60,494 bases of DNA from an uncultured Bacteroidales bacterium (GCA_905233275.1 CAJODR010000014.1:9649-70142); one strand, 5' to 3'; shown: positions 26,875-37,274, numbered from the stretch's first letter. Numbers and translations: made by a program. The notes: generated from the letters alone by a model not told the origin.

Positions 26875-29800
26875 CTACTTGTTGGTGTAGTAGACGCTGT
26901 AGACACGGAGTCCTGCGGTGGTGGTGATTTTGATCTCACCGGCCTTGACGCTGAATTCGAGCGTTTCGGGAGCCGTTGAGGCAAAGCCACCGGCCTGCTC
27001 GGTGTACTCGGCACCTTCGTAGACACGGATCATACGGGTCATGTCGACGGAACTACCAGTGTTGGAGCATGTTATCTTGAGAGTTCCCTGCTCGGGAAAC
27101 TTCAGGTAACGGTCAAGCTCACCGGTCGTGCCGTTGACGCCGCTTCCGCCGAACTGGATGAAGGTGGTGTTGAACTTACTCTTCGAGGAGGAGAAGAACG
27201 TCAAACCATCGTATGTCAGGTTCCAATCGGTATGGTCGGTATTGATAGTTTCGACAGCAGCAAGCTTCTCCTGCCAATCGGCTGCGCTGAAGTCCCAGTT
27301 GTACTCGATGGCAGCCGCGCCGCTGGTGGTGTAGATGAATTCGACCTTGTAGACACGGAGTCCTGCGGTGGTGGTAATCTTGATCTCACCGGCCTTGACG
27401 CTGAATTCGAGCGTTTCGGGAGATGTTGATGCGAAACCGCCGGCCTGTTCGGTGTACTCGGCACCTTCGTAGACACGGATCATACGGGTCATGTCGACGG
27501 AACTACCAGTGTTGGAGCATGTTATCTTGAGAGTTCCCTGCTCGGGATTCAAGTAACGGTCAAGCTCACCGGTCGTGCCGTTGACGCCGCTTCCGCCGAA
27601 CTGGATGAAGGTGGTGTTGAACTTACTCTTCGTCGAAGAGAAGAACGTCATGCCGTCGTATGTCAGGTTCCAATCGGTATGGTCGGTATTGATAGTTTCG
27701 ACTGCTGCAAGCTGCTCCTGCCAGTCAGCTGCGCTGAAATCCCAGACGAGGTCAACCTCGACGGATTCACCTGCGCCACCCTTAGGCTGAATGGCGAGAG
27801 AGGCGGCACCCTGCTCGGATTTGACATAGTAAATATCATCCTTGCGGGGGAATGCCTGGACGGTGAAGTTGTAGAGGCCGGCCTTGAGCTCAGCGATATC
27901 TTCGGCAGCTACGGTGAAGCTGGTCTCGGTCTGTGCGTCTGCAGCCCTCTTGTTGAAGACCACCACGTAAGTCTCGGCATTCGGCACTGCATCCCAGGTC
28001 ACGGTAATCGCGGTGGCATCACCCTCGGTGACGGTCACGGGCTCTACTGTGGGTTTCGGGGTAGGGAGCACCTTGTTGCCGGCGATGGTGTCGAGGCTCC
28101 AAGCGAGCTTGGTGACGGAGACCTTGCCGGTCGAATAGAGATAGATAGTGCCTTCGCCGCTGACGGCCTTGACGACAATCTTCTGAACCTCAGGGTTGGA
28201 TGCAGAAGCAACCGCACCGCCGAGTACGGAGAGACCGTTGTCGTCGAACAGGGCGACTACGACGCTGGCGCCGGTCTTGTCGGGATCGCTGAGGAGGAGG
28301 TCAACCGAACCGGGAGTATTCACCTTGAATGCGGCATAGCCTGCTGTCGGAATACCCTTCTTCGACAGCTCGGAAGCGCTGAGGAAGTTGATTCCGCCGT
28401 CGGCGTTCATCGGGATGGCCTCGGTACCGACGAGGAGGAGTTCGTCGCGGACGCGACTGTTCTTTACCTCACCGGCGAAGAGGGATGCATCCTGGAGATT
28501 CCATGTGTGGGCGCCTTCGAGGACATTCTGGGTGAGATCCTCATCCCTCTCGACATAGCTGATCCACCACTTCGAAGCACCGGCCTTCTTGGAAATGAGA
28601 TCCTGGTTGGCAAGGTGGAAGAAGTTGCCCTTGGAATTGTAGCAAGGATCTGCATCGAGTACGGTGAATCCGGCAGTGGCGGCGCTGATCTTCTTGAAGA
28701 AGTCCTTGCCGCAACCGTATGCGTAGTTGTCGGCCGCTGCGGTGAAGGTGGGTTCTACCGTGCTGCCATTGTCCTGGAAGAGCTGGGCCTTGTCGACGTC
28801 TTCTCCGGTCTTGCCGCCGTCCTCCCAGAGGAAGATATTCTTCTTCAGGGACATTTGGGTGGCGACGCGGATGGCGAAGAAGCCGCGGTTGTTGCCGTCG
28901 TCCATCGTGGCGATATTCTTAACGGTGTTGTTTTCGAATACCAGCGTGCCGATCTTGACGGCGTCGTTGGCGTCGATACGGAACATGGTGCGGATACCGT
29001 CGTAGATGGTATTGTTGCGGAAGGCCATGGTGGTGATTTCGCAAGGCTTGCGAATGTCAACGCAGTCGCCGCCGCTTCCGAGGATGTTGTAGATGTCGCA
29101 GGAGTCGAAGCTGAGTTCACCGATGGTGGCGAGTTCGTCCTTGTTGTCGTAGAACAGACCGGCCTGGTAGTTGGTGATCTCGCAGTTGACAAACTTGACG
29201 CTGCCGATGGTGATGACGTCGGCGGTGTGCTCCACGATACGGGAGTTGGAGCCGTCGCCGTCAAACTTGATACCCTCGAAATAGAGGTCGGAACCTGCTG
29301 CGGTCGCTCCCGTGAGCTCGAACTTGCCGAGGTGTACGACAGGCTTGGAACCGTCTGCGCCGAGCTTGATGCTGGCGGCTGGCTTGATGGTCGAGCCACC
29401 GACGGAAGTGATGCTGACGAGGTCGTATTCGCCGGGCTTCAGGTAGATATTGCCGCCATCGATGAGAGCTGTCTTGAGGGCAGTGGGATCGGAAATGACG
29501 GTCATGTCATCGGAAGAACCGATGGTCCAGATGTCCTGGGCACCGCGGGAAGCGCTCATGTAGAAGAGCACCACCTGATACTCGGTGGAAGCGTTGAGGC
29601 CTTCGACAGTAGCTGCTGCGGCCTCCTTTTCATCAGCGGTGAGTTCGTGGGTAACGGCATCGCCGCCCTTGACGGGAGTGGCCGAGATATGGGTAACCTC
29701 GGTGTAGTCAGCAGGTGCGGATGACCAGCTGAGGGAAATTGAGTTGGCTGTGCGGCCGGTCACCTCGAGGAAGAGATTGTCCTTGACAGCGTAGGTCTTG

Positions 29801-30186
29801 CAGGAGCCGTCGAATACCGCCCAGTTGGAGGCTGCGCGGCTTCCGGAGATAGCCTGCACCTTGAACCAGTACTTTTCGTCGGCCGTGAGACGGACGGTGT
29901 AAGGTACGTCGGAGGCGTCAATAGTTGTGTTGAGAGCCTCTGCAGTCATTGCCTCATCGGTATAGACGACGAGGTTGTATGCATCGGCGTCCTTGTTGAC
30001 ATCCCAGGAGAAGGTGACGTAATCACCTGTCAGGACGTCGACCTTGGCCTCAAGGTTCTGCGGCTCGAGACAGCGGGAGAGATTGAGATCGGTGATCTCC
30101 TCAAACTCCTTCTCGGTGCAGCTGACGCTCAGGGCGAATGTTGCAAGGATCGCTGCGGCTGCTTTGAGTATATTGTTGAATTTCAT
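26875..30186 (-). CDS. SusE/F-position lipoprotein with FN3, beta-helix and duplicated C-terminal domain
   Basis: 1103 residues with a lipoprotein signal (MKFNNILKAAAAILATFALSVSC). Two fibronectin-III-like domains (about 40-225) precede a right-handed beta-helix like the DUF4957 region of pectin-locus proteins (about 230-470). A DUF5123-like segment follows (FTVLDADPCYNSKGNFFHLAN, about 490-560). Then comes a beta-sandwich (about 565-710) that resembles the one in the BACON-PL1 lyase, a third FN3-like domain, and two nearly identical C-terminal copies of about 140 residues. No PL or GH catalytic motif was recognised. Position after susD suggests a surface glycan-binding protein; a lyase-derived helix without activity is possible. 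Confidence 0.75.
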   Translation of the reverse strand: MKFNNILKAAAAILATFALSVSCTEKEFEEITDLNLSRCLEPQNLEAKVDVLTGDYVTFSWDVNKDADAYNLVVYTDEAMTAEALNTTIDASDVPYTVRLTADEKYWFKVQAISGSRAASNWAVFDGSCKTYAVKDNLFLEVTGRTANSISLSWSSAPADYTEVTHISATPVKGGDAVTHELTADEKEAAAATVEGLNASTEYQVVLFYMSASRGAQDIWTIGSSDDMTVISDPTALKTALIDGGNIYLKPGEYDLVSITSVGGSTIKPAASIKLGADGSKPVVHLGKFELTGATAAGSDLYFEGIKFDGDGSNSRIVEHTADVITIGSVKFVNCEITNYQAGLFYDNKDELATIGELSFDSCDIYNILGSGGDCVDIRKPCEITTMAFRNNTIYDGIRTMFRIDANDAVKIGTLVFENNTVKNIATMDDGNNRGFFAIRVATQMSLKKNIFLWEDGGKTGEDVDKAQLFQDNGSTVEPTFTAAADNYAYGCGKDFFKKISAATAGFTVLDADPCYNSKGNFFHLANQDLISKKAGASKWWISYVERDEDLTQNVLEGAHTWNLQDASLFAGEVKNSRVRDELLLVGTEAIPMNADGGINFLSASELSKKGIPTAGYAAFKVNTPGSVDLLLSDPDKTGASVVVALFDDNGLSVLGGAVASASNPEVQKIVVKAVSGEGTIYLYSTGKVSVTKLAWSLDTIAGNKVLPTPKPTVEPVTVTEGDATAITVTWDAVPNAETYVVVFNKRAADAQTETSFTVAAEDIAELKAGLYNFTVQAFPRKDDIYYVKSEQGAASLAIQPKGGAGESVEVDLVWDFSAADWQEQLAAVETINTDHTDWNLTYDGMTFFSSTKSKFNTTFIQFGGSGVNGTTGELDRYLNPEQGTLKITCSNTGSSVDMTRMIRVYEGAEYTEQAGGFASTSPETLEFSVKAGEIKITTTAGLRVYKVEFIYTTSGAAAIEYNWDFSAADWQEKLAAVETINTDHTDWNLTYDGLTFFSSSKSKFNTTFIQFGGSGVNGTTGELDRYLKFPEQGTLKITCSNTGSSVDMTRMIRVYEGAEYTEQAGGFASTAPETLEFSVKAGEIKITTTAGLRVYSVYYTNK
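26901..27750 (-). repeat. Tandem duplication in the 3' end of the SusE/F-position gene
   Basis: Two copies of about 400 bases with a period of 451 bases (for example 26901 and 27352 both begin GACACGGAGTCCTGCGGTGG). They differ by scattered substitutions and one codon (KFPEQ against NPEQ). Both encode the block DWQExLAAVETINTDHTDWN. Confidence 0.92.
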
Positions 30187-30205
30187 AGTGATTCGGTTTT
30201 AAATA

Positions 30206-32041
30206 CTATTCGTAACCGTAGTCATTCTTGATATTACCCTGGCTGTTGATGAGGGTAGTATTGAAGATGGGCCAGAACTGGCGCTCGTTGGGATTGACAG
30301 CGTAGAGTCCTTCGACGAGAGCGTCGTAGAGGCCGGTATCGGCACCCTTGGTGTCGACGATCTTGTTGAAGTATCCGGACTTTTTCTCCCAGGCACCCTG
30401 GGGAGGAGTGGTCTCGCCGTTGAAGCCGTATATGACGATTTCGTCACCGCTGGCCTGATAGTAGACGTCGCCGCCGAGTCCGTTGACACCGGCGAATTTG
30501 CCAGTGAGGTCGCGGAGATTCTTCATGTCGGTAATGGCTTCGTCCATCTTGTCTTTCAGGAGGTTCCAGCGGATGAGGTCGAATTTGCGGGTCATTTCAC
30601 CGCAGAATTCAAATGCCCTTTCATCCACGATGGCGTTGAACATCGCATCCTTGTCGCCTATGGAGGAGACATACCTTTCGGCGAGTTCCTCGTGTCCCTT
30701 GAATGCGCGCTCGCGGACCTGGAGTAGATAATCCTTGGCTTCGGAGAGCTCGCCGAGTTCGTTGGCGATTTCAGCAGCCATGAGGAGAATGTCGGCGTAG
30801 CGGAGGACTACGGGTTTGACGCCGTCGTCATTGCCACCGGTGTAAGGCTTCTTGGTCATCCATTCGAAGCGGTATTTTCCGAAATACCATTTCTGGATGC
30901 CGGGGAGCTCCTTCTCGTCGTCCTTGTTCCACCTCCAGTTGACGCAGGTGACATCGCGCCTGACATCGTTCGGATCATATTTGAACCACATGGTAGGGAC
31001 AGGGCCTGCGTCGCCGCCACGGGTGACAGTAGCACCGCCGCCGTAACTGGAACCCTCTGTGCGGACGGCGAATGTGTAGTTCCACCTGCCGCGTCCGTCG
31101 GAGAACGGAATCACGAAGAGGGGCTCATGGCCGGGACCTGCGGTGAGGTTGTTCATAGCGCTCTGGTTCTTCCACAGGGTCTCGAAGTCCTCGAGGGAAG
31201 CAGTGCCGGAAGTGATGGCGCTGCGGAGGTATGCGAGAGCCTTGGGATAGAGGACGCTCTTCTGGAGCTCGGAATCGCTCGTAAGACGAACGGTTCCGAG
31301 ATCGCCGGTACCTACATACCCGTCTTCGGGACGGAGGGCATAGCCGGAAGCCATGAGGGCGATACGCGCATAGAGGCCTTCGGCGAACATTTTATTGACG
31401 CGGTCGGTCCTCGATGTCGCGGCGGTCTGGCCGGGATTCGGGAGATACGGGATAGCCTCGTCAAGGTCAGCAAGTAGCTGCTTGAAGATCTCGTCGCGGC
31501 TTGCCTTGGGAACGTAGATGGACTCGCTCGTAATCGAAGTGAAACGTGCGGGAACGTCGCCCCAGGCCCTGATGAGGTCATAATAAAGGAAGGCGCGGAG
31601 CGTCAGGGCCTCGCCGAGGAGGTATGCCATGTCGGCATTATCTTCGGGTTTTCCGTATTCGCGGATGCCCTCGATGCAGAGATTTGCCCTCTCGACCGCT
31701 TCGTACATCTTGGCGAAGGGGCCGTTCTCGAGGTTGAGCTGGCCGTTGTTGGGGAGCAGCGAGTATGCTGCGATCTGGTATTTCTCGTCGGTGGGCTTGT
31801 AGGTATTGTACCATTCGATGTCACTGTTGAGACCGATCCAGGGGAGGTAACGTCCACGATAGGAGTTGGTCTCTCCGAATGACTGGGAGATGGAGAATAC
31901 GGTGCTCTCGGCGAGGTCGTAGTTTGAGAATACCGTGGCTGCGTCGAAGGTCGAAGGAGAATCGACGTCCAGGAAACTCTCACATGACGAGGCAGCGAAA
32001 ATGGCTGCCGATGCAAGTGCAATGTATACTAACTTTTTCAT
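30206..32041 (-). CDS. susD: SusD/RagB family glycan-binding lipoprotein
   Basis: About 611 residues from MKKLVYIALASAAIFAASSC (Cys20 lipobox). SusD proteins cap the SusC channel and bind oligosaccharides at the cell surface. Family features are CESFLDVDSPS after the lipid anchor, an N-terminal TPR-like helical part (AYLLGEALTLRAFLYYDLIRAWGDVP) and the C-terminal RYADILLMAAEIANELGE and DERAFEFCGEMTRKFDLIRW blocks. It follows susC by 8 bases. The pectin context points to oligogalacturonides as ligand. Confidence 0.95.
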   Translation of the reverse strand: MKKLVYIALASAAIFAASSCESFLDVDSPSTFDAATVFSNYDLAESTVFSISQSFGETNSYRGRYLPWIGLNSDIEWYNTYKPTDEKYQIAAYSLLPNNGQLNLENGPFAKMYEAVERANLCIEGIREYGKPEDNADMAYLLGEALTLRAFLYYDLIRAWGDVPARFTSITSESIYVPKASRDEIFKQLLADLDEAIPYLPNPGQTAATSRTDRVNKMFAEGLYARIALMASGYALRPEDGYVGTGDLGTVRLTSDSELQKSVLYPKALAYLRSAITSGTASLEDFETLWKNQSAMNNLTAGPGHEPLFVIPFSDGRGRWNYTFAVRTEGSSYGGGATVTRGGDAGPVPTMWFKYDPNDVRRDVTCVNWRWNKDDEKELPGIQKWYFGKYRFEWMTKKPYTGGNDDGVKPVVLRYADILLMAAEIANELGELSEAKDYLLQVRERAFKGHEELAERYVSSIGDKDAMFNAIVDERAFEFCGEMTRKFDLIRWNLLKDKMDEAITDMKNLRDLTGKFAGVNGLGGDVYYQASGDEIVIYGFNGETTPPQGAWEKKSGYFNKIVDTKGADTGLYDALVEGLYAVNPNERQFWPIFNTTLINSQGNIKNDYGYE

Positions 32042-32054
32042 AATCACTGCCGTT

Positions 32055-35000
32055 TTAGAATGTCAGGTTGAGACCGGCCACGAATCCGATGCTCTTCGGA
32101 TAGGCGGAATAGTCGACACCGGGAGTAAGCGGAGTGCTGCGGCGGGTATCAACCTCGGGGTCGTAACCGGAGTAATTGGTCAGGCAGAAGAGGTTGGTGC
32201 CGGTGGCATAGATGCGGGCCTTGCGGATGTGGACCTTCTTGGTGAGATTCTCCGGAAGGGTGTATCCGATGGTCAGCGTCTGGAGACGGAGGAATGAAGC
32301 GTCCTCGACGGCCCAGTCGGAGAAGACTGCGGTACCGATTGCGGGCGACCACATGGTCTTGCCTGCATTGACACTCTTGAGCATGTCTGGATCGGTGATG
32401 AGTTCGCCGGTGGACCAGTCGATGTTGGTCCAGCGGTTGTCGACGTTCATCATTTCGAGGAGGTTGCGGTTGTAGAACTTGCGCGAGGAGGTGAATTCGA
32501 TCTTGTTGGCGTTGTATACCTCGTTGCCGATCATGAAGTTGAAGTTGGCGCTGAGGTCAAAGCCCTTCCAGAATGCGCTGAGCGAGAAACCGCCGGTGAA
32601 ATCCGGGGAAGCGTTGCCGATGACCTCGCGGTCTGCTACGGTAACCTTTCCGTCAGTGGTGTAGTCGATGATATTGCCTTCGTCGTCATAGACGGGGGTA
32701 TTCTTCGCGATATCCTTGAGTTTGAGGGCGCCGGGGCGGAGGTATGCGCTGCCGATGACTGACGAGCAGTCGACCACGCCTTCGTTGAGGACCCACTTGT
32801 TGCCGTCCCATGTGAAGTCGTCGACGGTGTAGTATCCGTCGTAGCGGTAGCCGTACATGTTGCCGAGAGGCTGGCCCACCTGGACGATGTAGTCGTCACC
32901 GATTTCGGTGGATGCCCAGTAGGACTGTGCGGTGATGGATTCGAGGCCGCCGAGGTCGGTCACGCGGTTGATGTTGTAAGCGATGTTGCCGCTGAAATTG
33001 AGGGAGAAATCCTTCTTCTGGACAATCGGGGCGTTGATCGAGAGCTCGATACCGCGGTTGCGGGTAGAGCCGACGTTCTGGTACTGGCTGTCGTAGCCGG
33101 AGCCCGGGATCGGGAAGTTGATGAGGAGGTCCTTCGTATCGTTCTGGTAGACTTCGACGCTACCGGAGAATGCACCTCTCCAGAGGCTGAAGTCGAGACC
33201 GATGTTGTGGGTGTAGGTGGTCTCCCAGGTGAGGTCGGGATTGTTCATGACCTTGCCGGCGGTGAAGATATTGTTCGTCATCGACAGCCAGGAGGTGGTC
33301 GAGGAAGAATAGGTCTTCAGGAGCTGTCCGGAAGGGATGTTGTTGTTGCCGGCGGTACCGAAGGAGTAGCGGAGCTTGAGCTGTTCGAGCCAGGTAAGAC
33401 CGCTCATCCAGGGTTCGTTGGAGATGGTCCAGGAAGCGGCTGCGGAGGGGAAGAAGCCCCAGCGGTTGCCCCTTGAGAACTTGGAGGAGCCGTCAGCACG
33501 GAGGGTGACGCCGAGCGAATATTTGTGCTTGTAGTCGTAATTGACCCTGCCGAAGAATGAGAGCAGCTTGTCGTCCGGGCTGATGTAGTTGTTGCTTGAG
33601 AACGGTGTGCCGGAGGCCATGAAGTTCCATGCAAGCTGGGCATCGTAGAATGTCGGGAAGCCCTTGATGACGTCGGTGATGGTATTGCTCTTTGTGATGG
33701 TCATTTCTTCACCGAGGAGTGCGGTGAGGGAATGGTCGTCGGAGAGGAAGTTCTTGAAATCGTAATTGAGGGTGTTGGTGTTGCGGTAACGCGTACGGAA
33801 GGCTTCCTTGTGCTGGGTCATAGGCATGTTGGGGTATGCCGCGTCATTGGCTACCGAGTAGGTGGTGAGGCCGTAGAAACGGTCGTCGCCCTGGCGGTAG
33901 TCCTCGAGACCGCCTTCGATCTTGAGTTTCAGGTTGTCAATGATGGTCCAGTTGAAGGCTGCGTTGGCGTTCCAGGTGGTGCGGAGGCGCTTGGAGTCGT
34001 TGTCCGCGACGCTGAGGAGCGGCGGAGCGTTGTCGCCGTAGTCCTGCTCTTCGTCAGCGCCCTGGATAGATGCCTGGACGGGGATGGGAGCGTAGGATAC
34101 CGCATGTTTGAGACGGCCGTTGCCGGAAGTGGTACCGGAGTCGTTGATGCCGTTGGCGCCGGAACCGCGGACGTAAGTCCTTGAGTAACGGACATTGGCT
34201 TCGATCGAGGTCGTCTTGGAGGTCTTGTAATTGCCCTTGAAGTTGAGGTTGTCACGGGAGTAGCTGGAGCCGGTCATGATGGCCTGGTCGCCCATGTGGG
34301 CATAGCCGACGGTCCAACTGAAGTTGTCACCGCTGCCGGAGACGGAGAAGTCGGCGCTGAACGTCGATCCGGTGTTGCCGAATACAGCGTCCACCCAGTC
34401 GTTGCCCTGAAGATTCTTGTAGAGGTCGATGTCTCCGAAGGTTCCGAAATAGGGGGCGTAGTTGGAACTGACGTTGTCGCGGATGGATGCGAGTTCGTAC
34501 TGGAAGCGGACGAAGTTGTCCGGATCCATGGCTACGATGGCGTCCTTGTTGGCCATGGTCTTGAGTCCGTAGTAAGTGTTGAACTTGACGGAGACCTTCT
34601 GGCCTTTTTCTGCGCTCTTGGTGGTGACGATGACGACGCCGTTTGCACCTCGGCTACCGTAGATGGCGGTTGAGAATGCATCCTTGAGGACGTCGATGGA
34701 TGCGATTTCAGACGAGGAAATGTCGTTGATGGATTCGACGGGGAATCCGTCTACGATGTAGAGCGGGCTGTTGTCCTGGGTGATGGAGGCACCGCCACGG
34801 ACGCGGATCTTGATGTCGGCATCCGGGTCGCCTTCAGTCGTGACTACGGAGACACCGGCCATCTTACCTGAGAGGGCCTGGCTGACAGAAGTCACCGGCT
34901 GCTCGGCGAGAGCATCCGCTCCGACCGACGAAACCGAGCCGAGGAGGTCGCGCCTCTTGACGGTGGCGTAACCCACGACTACAACTTCGTCGAGGAAGTT

Positions 35001-35303
35001 GGCATCTTCCTTCATCGTGACGTCGATGCGGGTCCTGCCGCCGATTTCGACGGTGAGATCCGACAGTCCGATGAAAGAGAACACCAGACGCTGTGCATCG
35101 GCAGGTACGGCCAGTTCATAGTCACCGTCAAGTCCTGTGACGGTGCCAATGGTGGTACCCTCGACTACGACACCGGCGCCCATTAGGGGCTCACCGGTCT
35201 CGTCGATCACGACGCCGGTGATGGTCGTCTGTGCCGAGAGGGCGAAGGCCGTTCCAAAGCCAAGCGCGACAGCGAGAAGAAGTTTCTGTGTCAAACTTTT
35301 CAT
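32055..35303 (-). CDS. susC: SusC/RagA family TonB-dependent outer membrane transporter
   Basis: 1082 residues with a signal peptide (MKSLTQKLLLAVALGFGTAFALSAQ). A carboxypeptidase-like Ig domain (TTITGVVIDETGEPLMGAGV, about 26-105) and a TonB-box region (DEVVVVGYATVKRRDLLGSV) precede the plug, which has the SusC signature (DGFPVESINDISSSEIASID and STAIYGSRGANGVVIV). A 22-strand barrel follows and ends GLNLTF. It imports oligosaccharides using energy from TonB/ExbBD. No promoter is seen in the 48 bases before it, so it is read from operator C. Confidence 0.96.
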   Translation of the reverse strand: MKSLTQKLLLAVALGFGTAFALSAQTTITGVVIDETGEPLMGAGVVVEGTTIGTVTGLDGDYELAVPADAQRLVFSFIGLSDLTVEIGGRTRIDVTMKEDANFLDEVVVVGYATVKRRDLLGSVSSVGADALAEQPVTSVSQALSGKMAGVSVVTTEGDPDADIKIRVRGGASITQDNSPLYIVDGFPVESINDISSSEIASIDVLKDAFSTAIYGSRGANGVVIVTTKSAEKGQKVSVKFNTYYGLKTMANKDAIVAMDPDNFVRFQYELASIRDNVSSNYAPYFGTFGDIDLYKNLQGNDWVDAVFGNTGSTFSADFSVSGSGDNFSWTVGYAHMGDQAIMTGSSYSRDNLNFKGNYKTSKTTSIEANVRYSRTYVRGSGANGINDSGTTSGNGRLKHAVSYAPIPVQASIQGADEEQDYGDNAPPLLSVADNDSKRLRTTWNANAAFNWTIIDNLKLKIEGGLEDYRQGDDRFYGLTTYSVANDAAYPNMPMTQHKEAFRTRYRNTNTLNYDFKNFLSDDHSLTALLGEEMTITKSNTITDVIKGFPTFYDAQLAWNFMASGTPFSSNNYISPDDKLLSFFGRVNYDYKHKYSLGVTLRADGSSKFSRGNRWGFFPSAAASWTISNEPWMSGLTWLEQLKLRYSFGTAGNNNIPSGQLLKTYSSSTTSWLSMTNNIFTAGKVMNNPDLTWETTYTHNIGLDFSLWRGAFSGSVEVYQNDTKDLLINFPIPGSGYDSQYQNVGSTRNRGIELSINAPIVQKKDFSLNFSGNIAYNINRVTDLGGLESITAQSYWASTEIGDDYIVQVGQPLGNMYGYRYDGYYTVDDFTWDGNKWVLNEGVVDCSSVIGSAYLRPGALKLKDIAKNTPVYDDEGNIIDYTTDGKVTVADREVIGNASPDFTGGFSLSAFWKGFDLSANFNFMIGNEVYNANKIEFTSSRKFYNRNLLEMMNVDNRWTNIDWSTGELITDPDMLKSVNAGKTMWSPAIGTAVFSDWAVEDASFLRLQTLTIGYTLPENLTKKVHIRKARIYATGTNLFCLTNYSGYDPEVDTRRSTPLTPGVDYSAYPKSIGFVAGLNLTF

Positions 35304-35351
35304 TGGAATTTGATTTTGGTTAATGATTTGGATTGTAATTATATTGTAAGA

Positions 35352-37274
35352 TTACATTTGCGTGTAGGTGCCGCCTGCTCCCTGGGCCGCCACGATGTCC
35401 TTGACGAGATAGTGGAGGTACATCTCGAGGTTGGTGTAGCGCTTGTTTGGATCGAGGGAAATGGCTTTTGCGTCGGACGCGTTGGTCTTGCTGAGGCCGG
35501 CCTTGTCCTCGAACCAGTCGGGAATGCCGTCCATGTCGGCGTCCTTGTTGTTGTCAACCTGGGTGGTGGTGGCAGAATATTCCGGCCATCCGCCGACATC
35601 GGTCTGGGTGTCGATGAGTCCCTTCTTTGACCATTTGCTCTCGGCGAGGGCATTGCCGTTCTTGTCAGTCCTGGCGCTGCCTTCATAGGTGTAGGTGCCG
35701 TTCTTGGTCTCAGTTGAGATACGGGTGTCAACGGCGTCGCGCTTCAGGCAGGCTCCGGCATAGCTGAGGACTGCGTCGAATGCCTTCTCGGCGGTCTGCA
35801 GCGAGAAGCTGCCCTGATTCTCCGTAACGGTGAAGGGGGATGTGGCCTTGATCTTCGAAATGACAGTGGAAGAGGCTGTCGTCGCCGACCAGTTGTCGGA
35901 AGTCATGGCGCTCTTGCCGTTCATATAGTTGCCGGTCATGTAGAAATGGCCCGGGACGATGGAGGATCCGGAAGGTACATCAGTACCGTCGCCGTATTTT
36001 GACATGCCCGAGCAGTTGCTGCATGAGGTCGTCGGGTCGATGAACCATAAGTGGTTGGACGGCGTTACGGGACCAGGCTTGTAGTAATTGTTGACGATGT
36101 TGTATTTGCGGTAAGTGCCGGTGTTGTTGAAGCTTTCGCCGCCGTAAGTCGTGTTGCCGCTCCAGTTGTAAATAACGTTGTTGGCGAGCGTCACGGGGCC
36201 TTTCTGCGTGGATACGTAATCGTGGTCGATGCGCGCGTTGCGGCTGTCGTGATGGGCGAGGAGATTGTGATGGTAAGTGGCGTTTTCACCGCCCCAGATA
36301 CCGCCGTAGCCATGGGCGCCCTTGCCGTGGACGGAGTTGCGGAGGCTCTCGGAGACAATGTTCCACTGGAAGGAGAAATCCTTCATTCCGTAGAACGAGG
36401 CGCATTCGTCGGTACACCAGCTCACGGAGCAGTGGTCGATGATGATGTTGGCATAGCGGTTGTCGTCGTGGGACAGGATCTGCATAGCGTCGTCTTCGGT
36501 CTTCGTCTCGTCACCCATCCTGCAGCGGATGAAGCGGACGATGACATTGGAAGCGCTGATGCGGAATGTATAATTCTTGAGGCAGATACCATCTCCGGGA
36601 GCGGTCTGGCCAGCAATCGTGAGGTCGCCCTTGGTGATGTTGAGCTGGCTGTTAAGCGGGATTATGCCGGCTACGTCGAATACTATCGTGAGCGGCCTCC
36701 CCATGTTGTTGATGCCGTAGCGGAGGGAGCCTTCGCCGCCATCATTGAGGTTGGTGACATGGTAGACCGAGCCGCCGCGGCCGCCTGTCGTCCACATTCC
36801 GCCGCCCTCGGCGCCGGGGAATGCACGCGCCTTGCCGTCCTCCTCAATCGCGGGAATGAGGAATTCGCTGTATTCCATCGTCGTGGTGGGTGTCGGAGGA
36901 TCTTCCGGCTCGGGTTCTTCCTCGGTCGTGGCCTCGAGATAGCTCGAATAAGCGGATATGAGATCGCCCTTGACGCTCCTGACGGCGAATTTGTATGTAG
37001 TGCCGGCCTTGAGGTCCTTGACGACGGCGTTGCGGGCCGTGGAGTTGCCGGTCTGCACCTCGGTGGAGCCTTCGAGGAGTTTCCACTGGTAGGATGTCGC
37101 GCCGGTCACCAGATTCCACTGGAAGCTGAGCGAATTCTGGCTCCTGGAATGCAGGGTGATGCCGGAGGGTACCTCTGGGGCCTCGTCTTTAACTTCGGGC
37201 TCATCGTTGCCGCCTCCGCAGGAAACCGTGGCGAGCATTGCGAGCATGGTGATTAGTATTCTGAGTGCTTTCAT
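35352..37274 (-). CDS. FN3-containing pectate lyase lipoprotein, PL1 family
   Basis: 640 residues with lipobox LATVSC (Cys19). An FN3-like domain (about 38-118, SLSFQWNLVTGATSYQWKLL) and an acidic linker precede a PL1-like beta-helix (about 145-480). It starts KARAFPGAEGGGMWTTGGRGG and contains IIIDHCSVSWCTDECASFYG, ARIDHDYVSTQKGPVT and HHNLLAHHDSRNARI. The C-terminus carries a DADMDGIPDWFEDKAGLSKT segment, like calcium-binding dockerin/thrombospondin-type loops common in Bacteroidetes pectate lyases. It would cleave polygalacturonate. It overlaps the GH105 gene by 4 bases. Confidence 0.88.
   Translation of the reverse strand: MKALRILITMLAMLATVSCGGGNDEPEVKDEAPEVPSGITLHSRSQNSLSFQWNLVTGATSYQWKLLEGSTEVQTGNSTARNAVVKDLKAGTTYKFAVRSVKGDLISAYSSYLEATTEEEPEPEDPPTPTTTMEYSEFLIPAIEEDGKARAFPGAEGGGMWTTGGRGGSVYHVTNLNDGGEGSLRYGINNMGRPLTIVFDVAGIIPLNSQLNITKGDLTIAGQTAPGDGICLKNYTFRISASNVIVRFIRCRMGDETKTEDDAMQILSHDDNRYANIIIDHCSVSWCTDECASFYGMKDFSFQWNIVSESLRNSVHGKGAHGYGGIWGGENATYHHNLLAHHDSRNARIDHDYVSTQKGPVTLANNVIYNWSGNTTYGGESFNNTGTYRKYNIVNNYYKPGPVTPSNHLWFIDPTTSCSNCSGMSKYGDGTDVPSGSSIVPGHFYMTGNYMNGKSAMTSDNWSATTASSTVISKIKATSPFTVTENQGSFSLQTAEKAFDAVLSYAGACLKRDAVDTRISTETKNGTYTYEGSARTDKNGNALAESKWSKKGLIDTQTDVGGWPEYSATTTQVDNNKDADMDGIPDWFEDKAGLSKTNASDAKAISLDPNKRYTNLEMYLHYLVKDIVAAQGAGGTYTQM

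Noticed and set aside
27679..29724. A 681-codon open frame on the plus strand
   Set aside because: It is antisense to the SusE/F-position lipoprotein, has no recognisable domain and no promoter.
36051..37256. A 401-codon plus-strand frame
   Set aside because: Shadow of the FN3-PL1 lyase gene; the lyase frame has signal peptide, domains and operon overlap.
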